Part shown: piece after piece, positions 56,146 through 64,000 of the stretch
Layout of the letters: every line of letters begins with the position of its first letter
How positions within the stretch are numbered: position 1 is the stretch's first letter
Origin: Gemmatimonadaceae bacterium
GTDB lineage: Bacteria; Gemmatimonadota; Gemmatimonadetes; Gemmatimonadales; Gemmatimonadaceae
Reading direction: 5' to 3'
Length of the DNA: 64,000 bases
Assembly (NCBI GenBank): GCA_024710705.1
Contig: JANJUF010000018.1
Location: forward strand, 1 to 64,000
Notes under the pieces: model-generated
Told to the model about the DNA's origin: nothing
Database searches by the model: none
The model's input: the letters and a program-made list of their open reading frames with translations, nothing else
Program-made: the position numbers and the translations under genes

Positions 56146-57945
56146 CTAGGGCTGCGGCGGGCGCGGAATGCCAGGCGGTGTCGGTGCCGTCCCCGTGCGA
56201 ATCATCCGGAAGCGCGCCCGTTCCATCTCCAGTAACGCGCGCATCGCCTCCGGCACGAGGCGATCGAGCCCCGCGGCTGGATCGCCCACCGCCGCATTGG
56301 TGGACACGACGCGCATGGCGAATCCGTCCGGCGCCGAGAGATCGCGTAGCTGCACCAGGCGCACGATGCTGTCGCGCGCCGGGATCAACGAGATGGACAC
56401 GATCACGTCGGCCTGCAACCGTTCCTGCACCGTCTGCACGGTCCGTGAGCCGGCGAGCACCGCCGCCACCGAGTCCGCCGGCACCACGATGTAGCGGGGA
56501 TGCGCGGCCAAGGCGCGCCGCAGCGTGTCGGCGAGGACGCTCGCCACCGCGTCGAGATCGGGGCGCGTCCGCGAGGCCCGGGGGAGCGCCACAACGACGC
56601 GACGCCGCGCCGAGCTCCCGCCGGGCACGAACGCGACCGTCTCCATCGCCAGCCGCTCGGCGTCGCGGGCGAGTGCCGCGGCATCCACGACCGCGGGGGC
56701 GCCCTCGCCCACGGACGCGCTGCGCGATTGCCGCCGCAACAGGGAATCGAGCACGGCGCGTTGGATCTGCGCGCGGATCGAGTCTGCCATCGCGACCAGT
56801 GCCGCGCTGTCATTCCCGGTGCCGGTGGACGTCCGCGCCGGCCGTTCGGCGAGACGGCTCGAAACCGCCCGCGCGATGGCCATCGAATCCTCGCGCGTCA
56901 GCAAGGCGGCGGCCGGCGACACGGTCTGCGCCGACTCGGCCGTGGCGAGCGAATCGCGCAGCTGTCCGGCCACCGCCTCCTCGCCGCGACGCTGCCCCAT
57001 CACCCACGCCGCGAACACCACGGCGAGCCCCGCGAGCAGCACGCCGGCCACGCGCGCCCGCGAGGCCGGCCGCAGCGCCGTCATCGGCGCGCTCTCACCC
57101 GACACGAGCGGCAGCGCGTCGAGCGCCGCCACCACCGCAGCGGCCGTCGGCGGGCGATCGTTCGGATCCTTGGCGAGCAGTTGCCGGATGAGGGCCGCCA
57201 GCGCGGGCGGGACGTCGCCGCGCACGCGCTCCACGGGCTCCGGGTCGCGGGTCAGTTGGGCCGCCATCGTCTGTTGCGGCGAGGCCTCCTTGAACGGCAC
57301 CTTGCCCGTGAGCAGCTCGTAACCGAGGAGCCCGAGCGCGTAGAGGTCCATGCGATGGTCGGCCGCCGGGTCGGCCGCGATCTGTTCGGGCGCCATGTAC
57401 GCCGGCGTGCCGATGGCCGTCCCGGCGCTGGTGTACCCGGTGTGCGGCATGGCCGCCGAGATGGCCTTGCTCACGCCGAAGTCGGTGACCATCGCGTGCG
57501 TGCCTTGGATCAGCACGTTCCCCGGCTTGATGTCGCGGTGGATCACGCCGAGCCCGTGCGCGTAGTCGAGGCCCTCGGCCACCTCGCGCATCAGGTGCAC
57601 GACCCGGCGCACGGAGAACTGCTCCCCGCCCCCGATGGCCTCGCGCAGGGAGTGTCCGTTGATGTACGGCATCGTGTACCAGATCAGCGTCCCCTGCTCG
57701 CCGGCGCTGAGCAGCGGCACGATGTGCGGATGCTGCAGCTGCGCGGCGACCTGGATCTCGCGGCGGAACCGTTCGTGATTGACGCCCGCCGAGAGCTCAG
57801 GCGGCAGCACCTTCACGACGACCTTGCGTCCGAGTGCGGTGTCGGTGGCCACGAACACACGGCTCATGCCACCGCCGTGCAACTCGCGCTCGAGCGTGTA
57901 GCCCGGCGCGAGTGCGGCCTGCAAGGTGGCGTGGAAGTCGGTCAC
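56146..57945 (-). CDS. PknB-type Ser/Thr protein kinase with a TolB/FlgO-like outside domain
   Basis: 599 residues, GTG start. Kinase domain (about 16-275) with GGMSRVFVATD, VVKVLPPE, HRDIKPGN, DFGVSK and GTPAYMAPEQ. One membrane helix (about 299-316, VAGVLLAGLAVVFAAWV). The outside part has a helical linker and a C-terminal domain (about 450-590) with RRVVVALPRASR, ASVLADTLRRALAAHP and a VQERLQADVIVSISL segment, the strand-helix order of TolB-N/FlgO/CsgG domains. This combination recurs in Gemmatimonadota-type kinases. It is convergent with the FHA-protease gene, 15 bases apart. Confidence 0.9.
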   Translation of the reverse strand: MTDFHATLQAALAPGYTLERELHGGGMSRVFVATDTALGRKVVVKVLPPELSAGVNHERFRREIQVAAQLQHPHIVPLLSAGEQGTLIWYTMPYINGHSLREAIGGGEQFSVRRVVHLMREVAEGLDYAHGLGVIHRDIKPGNVLIQGTHAMVTDFGVSKAISAAMPHTGYTSAGTAIGTPAYMAPEQIAADPAADHRMDLYALGLLGYELLTGKVPFKEASPQQTMAAQLTRDPEPVERVRGDVPPALAALIRQLLAKDPNDRPPTAAAVVAALDALPLVSGESAPMTALRPASRARVAGVLLAGLAVVFAAWVMGQRRGEEAVAGQLRDSLATAESAQTVSPAAALLTREDSMAIARAVSSRLAERPARTSTGTGNDSAALVAMADSIRAQIQRAVLDSLLRRQSRSASVGEGAPAVVDAAALARDAERLAMETVAFVPGGSSARRRVVVALPRASRTRPDLDAVASVLADTLRRALAAHPRYIVVPADSVAAVLAGSRTVQTVQERLQADVIVSISLIPARDSIVRLVQLRDLSAPDGFAMRVVSTNAAVGDPAAGLDRLVPEAMRALLEMERARFRMIRTGTAPTPPGIPRPPQP

Positions 57946-58026
57946 GGATGGATCAGCGGGTTCGAAATAGTCTACGGTGGTGAGGGTCGTACGGCGAGGC
58001 TCGTTCGCGCAACGGACGTCCCGTCG

Positions 58027-59487
58027 TCACGCCAGGCGTCGGGCCGCTGCTTCCTGCATCGCCCGGTCCCCTCCCCAGGCACAGACTACGTTCGGTACCG
58101 CTGAGAGTTCTGCCGCGAGCGCCGGAGGCCCGAACACCACCGCCACCACCGAACGGCGCGCCGCCCGGGCCTCGGCCACTGCGCGATCGATCCGCTGCCG
58201 CGTGCCCTCGTGGTACCCCGCGCGACCGCGACCGGGTGCCGGCTCGCCACGCACGGCAATCACGACGGCACCGCGTCCGTCCTCGGTCGGTCCGTCCACC
58301 GCCCGCGGATGCAGCCCCATGGCCCGCAACGTCGCGAAGAACGGACCAAAGCGATCACCCTCACCGCGCCACGCCCGATCGGCATCGTCATCCACCGATA
58401 TGACGTCCACCACCGGTCCGATGTTCACGAAGACACCCCGCACGGCGTGCACCACGGTATCGGCCACCTTGCGGGCCCAGAGCACGTCATCGAGTGTGGC
58501 CTCTCGGCTGACGTCACCCGCCGCCCACGCCGCCCAGAAGGCGCGGTGCTCGAGGGCCGCATCCACGCGATCGGGGTGCAGCGTGCCGCCCGCCAGCGCC
58601 GCGTCCAGCGCCTCGGCGACGCCGCCCACATCGCGCGGCGCGAGCAGCAGGTCGCAGCCCGCGCCGATCGCCGCCACCGCGTGCTCGCCCTCACTTGGCC
58701 CCGACCGATCGGCCGTCGTCGGACGCGCGTCACTCACCAACAGCCCATCGAACTGCAGTTCGCCCCGCATCATCTCCTCGAGGATCAGCGACGACTGCGC
58801 GGCCACGGCGCCGCGTGTGTCCAGTCGAGGATACGACACCTGCGACACAAGCACCGTTGCCACACCGGCGTCCACGGCGGCGCGAAACGGAACGAGGTCG
58901 GCAGCCCACAACGTTGCGCCCGCGGCCGCGATCTCTGCCGCGCCGAGGCTCGGATCGTGGAGCGCGCGCCCCGTGCCCGGGAGGCGCATGGCCGTCGCCA
59001 TCACGCCTTCGGCCTGACACGCATCGATCCACGTGACGCCCCACTCGGCTACGCGCTGGGGATCGGCACCGAAGCTGTGCGCGCCGAGGAAGGGATTCCC
59101 CGCTTCGAGGGAGAGGTCGAGGATGGGCGCCAACGCCCAGGTGATGCCGCTGCGGCGCAGCTCCCGCGCCGTGAGCCGCGCGGCGCGGCGGACCACGTCG
59201 TCATCGCGCAGGGCGCCCAAGGCGCCGAACGGCGGCAGCCCGGTGAGTCCGGTGATGGCCCCGCCGGCACCGCGCTCGGCGGGCGCCGCGATGAGCAACG
59301 CGTGCCGTGATGCGCGGCGCAACTCGGCGCCCAGCGTGGATACGGCCGCGGTCGGGCCGTTGGCGATGACGAATCCGCCGACGCCCAGAGCCAGGGCGTC
59401 CTCAATCGCCGCCTCGAGATGCGAGAACCCGCGATCGGGATCCCAGCGCAGCTCCGGAATGAGCAGCGCGGCCGGGGAGCGACTCAC
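58027..59487 (-). CDS. Glycoside hydrolase family 3, NagZ-like, with an altered active-site loop
   Basis: 486 residues, no signal peptide. The GH3 barrel shows ALAPILDLSLEAGNPFLG..SFG, matching the NagZ start, and the nucleophile strand FDGLLVSDA keeps the Asp. The NagZ loop that carries the acid/base His (KHFPGHG then DSH) reads MRLPGTGRA here, so the His of the dyad is missing. A C-terminal alpha/beta domain (from about 340) extends beyond short NagZ. It may cut N-acetylglucosamine from wall fragments by another acid/base, or may not be a NagZ enzyme. GTG start overlaps the anmK stop (GTGA). Confidence 0.75.
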   Translation of the reverse strand: MSRSPAALLIPELRWDPDRGFSHLEAAIEDALALGVGGFVIANGPTAAVSTLGAELRRASRHALLIAAPAERGAGGAITGLTGLPPFGALGALRDDDVVRRAARLTARELRRSGITWALAPILDLSLEAGNPFLGAHSFGADPQRVAEWGVTWIDACQAEGVMATAMRLPGTGRALHDPSLGAAEIAAAGATLWAADLVPFRAAVDAGVATVLVSQVSYPRLDTRGAVAAQSSLILEEMMRGELQFDGLLVSDARPTTADRSGPSEGEHAVAAIGAGCDLLLAPRDVGGVAEALDAALAGGTLHPDRVDAALEHRAFWAAWAAGDVSREATLDDVLWARKVADTVVHAVRGVFVNIGPVVDVISVDDDADRAWRGEGDRFGPFFATLRAMGLHPRAVDGPTEDGRGAVVIAVRGEPAPGRGRAGYHEGTRQRIDRAVAEARAARRSVVAVVFGPPALAAELSAVPNVVCAWGGDRAMQEAAARRLA

Positions 59488-60629
59488 GCGGGGTAGAGCG
59501 CGCCGAGGATGCGCCGCCCGCGGGCGCCGGTGGCGCCGACCACATTACCGGGGCGACGCCGCAGATGCAGCCACCCAAGCAGGGCGAAGGCGACCGCCTC
59601 CTTCGCCTCGCCATCGAAATAGAGTTCGTCGAACGGGCGCACCAGCCGCGGCGAGAGGCACATCGCGATGGCTTCGCGCAGCGCGGGATTGCGCGCACCG
59701 CCGCCGGAAAGGAGCACGTCCGACACCGGCTGCGGCACGAAGCGCTCCACCGCCAGGGCGATGCTGCGCGCAGTGAACCACACCGCAGTGGCAATCACGT
59801 CTTCGTCGGTGCAATCGGGGCGCGCACGGCGACAGCGGGCGTTGAACTCGGCGATGTAGGCATTCGTGAACCGTTCGCGGCCGGTGGACTTCGGCGGTGG
59901 CGCGGCGAACCAGGGATCGGCCAACCGCTCCTCGATCACCGGCTCGATCGGACGGCCACGGAGAGCCAGCGCACCATCCCGATCGAACACCAGGCCGGGG
60001 CGCAGCATACGCGTGAGGCCGTCCACGATGCACACGCCGGGCCCGGTATCGAAGGCGCGCACCGCCGAGAGGTCGGGCTCACGCGCGTCGAGCGGCGGAA
60101 GCACGGTGACGTTGCCGATCCCGCCGAGGTTCTGCAGGAGGCGCCAGCCGTCGGGGCGCGCGAACAGCAGGGCGTCGGCCATCGGGACGAGGGGCGCGCC
60201 CTCGCCGCCGGCCGCCACGTCACGCACACGGAAGTCGGCGATGACGTCAATGCCCGTGCGCTCGGCGATCACCGCCGGCTGCCCGAACTGCCACGTCGCC
60301 TGTGGCGGCGCGTGCCACACGGTGTGGCCATGCGAGGCGATGGCGCGGATTTCGTCGCGCGGGACGCCCGCTTCGGCGATGGCAGCGTTGGCGGCGTCAG
60401 CGAGCCACCCGCCGAGCGCGAAGTCGAGTCGCGCGTACTCGGCCGGTGTCGCCCCCTGCAGCGCGGCGGCGAGTCGGGCGCGCTGCCCCGGCGCGTAGGC
60501 ACGCGCGACCTGAGCCAACAACGCCGGCGCGATACTGCCGTCCTCCCGCTCGGTGAATCGCACCACCGCGGCGGTGATGCCGTCCAGCGAGGTGCCCGAC
60601 ATCAACCCCACGAGCACGTCGCCGCTCAC
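59484..60629 (-). CDS. anmK: Anhydro-N-acetylmuramic acid kinase
   Basis: 381 residues, normal for the family. It phosphorylates and opens 1,6-anhydroMurNAc to MurNAc-6-phosphate in wall recycling. GLMSGTSLDGITAA (8-21) is the ATP and substrate signature, ASHGHTVWH is the sugar loop, and FDTGPGVCIVDG and LSGGGARNPAL are further family motifs. GTG start overlaps the murQ stop by four bases; the gene overlaps the nagZ-like start in the same way. Confidence 0.95.
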   Translation of the reverse strand: MSGDVLVGLMSGTSLDGITAAVVRFTEREDGSIAPALLAQVARAYAPGQRARLAAALQGATPAEYARLDFALGGWLADAANAAIAEAGVPRDEIRAIASHGHTVWHAPPQATWQFGQPAVIAERTGIDVIADFRVRDVAAGGEGAPLVPMADALLFARPDGWRLLQNLGGIGNVTVLPPLDAREPDLSAVRAFDTGPGVCIVDGLTRMLRPGLVFDRDGALALRGRPIEPVIEERLADPWFAAPPPKSTGRERFTNAYIAEFNARCRRARPDCTDEDVIATAVWFTARSIALAVERFVPQPVSDVLLSGGGARNPALREAIAMCLSPRLVRPFDELYFDGEAKEAVAFALLGWLHLRRRPGNVVGATGARGRRILGALYPA

Positions 60630-61543
60630 AATCGATCCACGGGCGGGGGCGGTGCCGCGATGACGCGCCGGATCACACCGCCGGCCGCGTCGAGGCGCGC
60701 CTGCGCCGCCGCGGCATCGAGGTCCAGTGCGTGCATCACCATCGCCAGCTTCACGTGGCCGTCGGCCTTGGCCAGCAACGCCCGCGCCGCGTGGCGGTCC
60801 AGTCCGGTGGTCCCCATCACCAAACGCTCGGCGCGATCGCGGAGTTTGTCGTTGGTCGCGCGCAGGTCCACCATCAGGTTGCCGAAGGTCTTGCCGATGC
60901 GCACCATCGCACCGGTGGTGATGCTGTTCAGCACCAGCTTGGTGGCCGTCCCCGCCTTCAGCCGCGTGGAACCGGTGACGACCTCGGGGCCGGTGATCGG
61001 CAGGATGGCGACGTCGGCATCGGCGATGACGTCAGCCGGCGGTGGCGAGCAGGCGAGGATGACCGTGCGCGCGCCCACCGACCGCGCGTGCCCGAGTGCG
61101 GCGCGCACGTACGGCGTGGTCCCGCTGGCGGCGATGCCGATCACGACGTCGCCCGCACCGACGCCGGCCACGTCGAGGTCGCGCTGCGCGCCATCGGGGC
61201 TATCCTCGGCGCCCTCCTGCGAGCGCGTGAGTGCCGCCGCGCCACCCGCGATGATGCCGACCACCATCGACGGATCGCTTCCGAACGTGGGGGGGCACTC
61301 GGCCGCATCGAGCACGCCGAGGCGACCCGATGTGCCGGCGCCCACGTAGAAGAGCCGATGTCCGGCGCGGAAGGCCGCCTCCACCAGGGTGATGGTGCGT
61401 GCGATGGCCTCGCGCTGCGTGGCGACCGCATCGGCGACCGTGCGGTCCTCGGCGTTCATGAGGTCCACGATCTCCAGCGCCGACGCGAGGTCGATGTCGG
61501 CACTGCGCGGGTTGCGACGCTCGGTGACCCGGGGATCGAGCAC
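60626..61543 (-). CDS. murQ: N-acetylmuramic acid 6-phosphate etherase
   Basis: 305 residues. It removes D-lactate from MurNAc-6-phosphate to give GlcNAc-6-phosphate. A SIS sugar-phosphate domain is clear: TERRNP near the start, YVGAGTSGRLGVLDAAECPPTF with the core GAGTSGRLG, SQEGAEDSPDGA with the catalytic Glu region, and GIAASGTTPYV. KAGTATKLVLN and SITTGAMVRIGK close the fold. GTG 61543 begins the product. First gene of the murQ-anmK-nagZ-like operon, divergent from an exported barrel protein 66 bases away. Confidence 0.96.
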   Translation of the reverse strand: MLDPRVTERRNPRSADIDLASALEIVDLMNAEDRTVADAVATQREAIARTITLVEAAFRAGHRLFYVGAGTSGRLGVLDAAECPPTFGSDPSMVVGIIAGGAAALTRSQEGAEDSPDGAQRDLDVAGVGAGDVVIGIAASGTTPYVRAALGHARSVGARTVILACSPPPADVIADADVAILPITGPEVVTGSTRLKAGTATKLVLNSITTGAMVRIGKTFGNLMVDLRATNDKLRDRAERLVMGTTGLDRHAARALLAKADGHVKLAMVMHALDLDAAAAQARLDAAGGVIRRVIAAPPPPVDRL

Positions 61544-61596
61544 GGCGAGGAGGGGCGAGGGGTGCGTACGCGGTGCCGCGCACGGGGCTACCGGGG

Positions 61597-61602
61597 TAAG
61601 TT
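61597..61602 (+). promoter_or_regulatory. Candidate -10 element (TAAGTT) for a leaderless start
   Basis: TAAGTT ends 7 bases before GTG 61610, with no ribosome site between. It lies in the 66-base gap shared with the divergent murQ operon. Confidence 0.28.
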
Positions 61603-61609
61603 ATCGAAC

Positions 61610-62256
61610 GTGACTATCACTCGCATCCAACTCTCGGGCCTGGCCCTCTGCGCGCTCGCGGCGGCACGGCCCCTCGACGCGCAGCTCATCCGCGTCCCCG
61701 CGCCCGACGAATCGGCACGCCCGGTGAGCGTGGCCCTCAGCGCCGGCTATTTCCTCACCCAGGACCGCTTCGACGGCCAAAGCGGCGTGCAGTGGCAACT
61801 GGGCGACGGCTACCAGTACCGCGCCGCCGTGGACGTGGGGCTGCGCTCGGGGGCCCTCGGGGTCACGGGCAGCATCGCCACCATCCCGATCCGCCGCGAT
61901 GGGGACCCGGCCAGCGACGGCGACATCACGCTGCGGCAGTTCCTCGCCACCTTCCGTTCGCCGCAGGGAGCGGGATTCTCGCAGCTCGTGGAAGTGAGCG
62001 CCGGGCTCTCGCAGTGGGCCAACTACTCCGGTGGCGACGTGCTCTCGGACGAGGACGCCAAGCCACGCAACGCCCTCACCTTCGTGATCGGATACGGGTT
62101 CGGCTTCTCGCTGGGTGAACGGGCGACCGTCACCCTCGTGCAGGACTACGCCACCGTGATCGGTTCGGGGGAGGGTCTCCCCGCCGGCGTGCGGCGCTCG
62201 CAGGAGCAGTTCACCACGCGGCTCGGCATGCGGTATCGCATTCGAGGGGGCCGCTG

Positions 62257-62257
<1 letters not shown>
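61610..62257 (+). CDS. Exported beta-barrel-like protein of unknown function
   Basis: 215 residues from GTG 61610, with a signal peptide (cut near PLDAQ). The mature protein alternates strands and turns: VSVALSAGYFLTQDRF, VDVGLRSGALGVTGSIATIPI, FSQLVEVSAGLSQWANYSGG, TFVIGYGFGFSLGERATVTLVQ and TTRLGMRYRIRG. This suits a small outer-membrane barrel, though the last residue is not aromatic. No family recognised. The stop overlaps the next ATG by one base, so it is co-translated with the gamma-glutamyltransferase. Confidence 0.65.
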
Positions 62258-63999
<1,742 letters not shown>

Positions 64000-64000
64000 G

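Overview
The window reads as high-GC, gene-dense chromosomal DNA from a Gram-negative, Bacteroidota-unlike soil or water bacterium, most probably a member of the Gemmatimonadota. This is an inference from gene style and not from a marker gene: ADOP-type duplicated ABC permease, many lipoprotein and signal-peptide propellers, several PknB kinases including one with a TolB/FlgO-like tail, PQQ quinoproteins and a B12-dependent ribonucleotide reductase. I see about 50 protein genes and no tRNA, rRNA, CRISPR array or insertion sequence.

Layout. 1-1589: the edge of a phenylacetate (paa) locus, with paaA broken by an in-frame TAA and a divergent crotonase. 1715-9674: a hybrid histidine kinase, an amino-acid dehydrogenase-like protein, an S41 peptidase, two secreted or membrane proteins and an S9 peptidase. 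9741-20336: an accessory island of exported redox and peptide enzymes made of two divergons, each with an NHL propeller, a small paralogous cytochrome c and an oxidoreductase (a PQQ quinoprotein in one, a Tat-exported FAD amine oxidase plus an exported RidA in the other). 20333-28624: a lipoprotein propeller, a DUF6265-like protein, a complete ABC exporter (ATPase, adaptor, ADOP permease), a lipoprotein, DUF4342 and a DinB-like protein. 28975-36147: a repeat-tailed DUF3300 protein, a PQQ sugar dehydrogenase, a rhomboid protease, a second quinoprotein and two lipoproteins.

36248-42219 is a four-gene signalling operon (PP2C phosphatase, sensor kinase, receiver, hybrid kinase). 42316-47626 carries a thioesterase, a Vsr endonuclease ORF merged in frame with a secreted protein, nrdJ with a clear terminator, 472 bases without a gene, and a gamma-carbonic anhydrase. 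47626-50583 is a large exported gluzincin/propeller/barrel protein. 50684-56130 is a compact Ser/Thr phospho-signalling module: zinc-ribbon plus two FHA domains, zinc-ribbon PknB, PP2C, and an FHA-TM-trypsin protease. A second PknB faces it. 58027-61543 is a muropeptide recycling operon (murQ, anmK, a divergent nagZ-like gene), followed by a barrel-like exported protein and a lipoprotein gamma-glutamyltransferase that reaches the window end.

The main functional theme is exported catabolism of peptides, amines and sugars or alcohols, with electrons passed to small cytochromes, together with heavy phospho-signalling. The features most likely to be new are the FHA-protease phospho-signalling module, the paired redox divergons with an exported RidA, the Vsr-secreted-protein merger and the nonsense codon in paaA.
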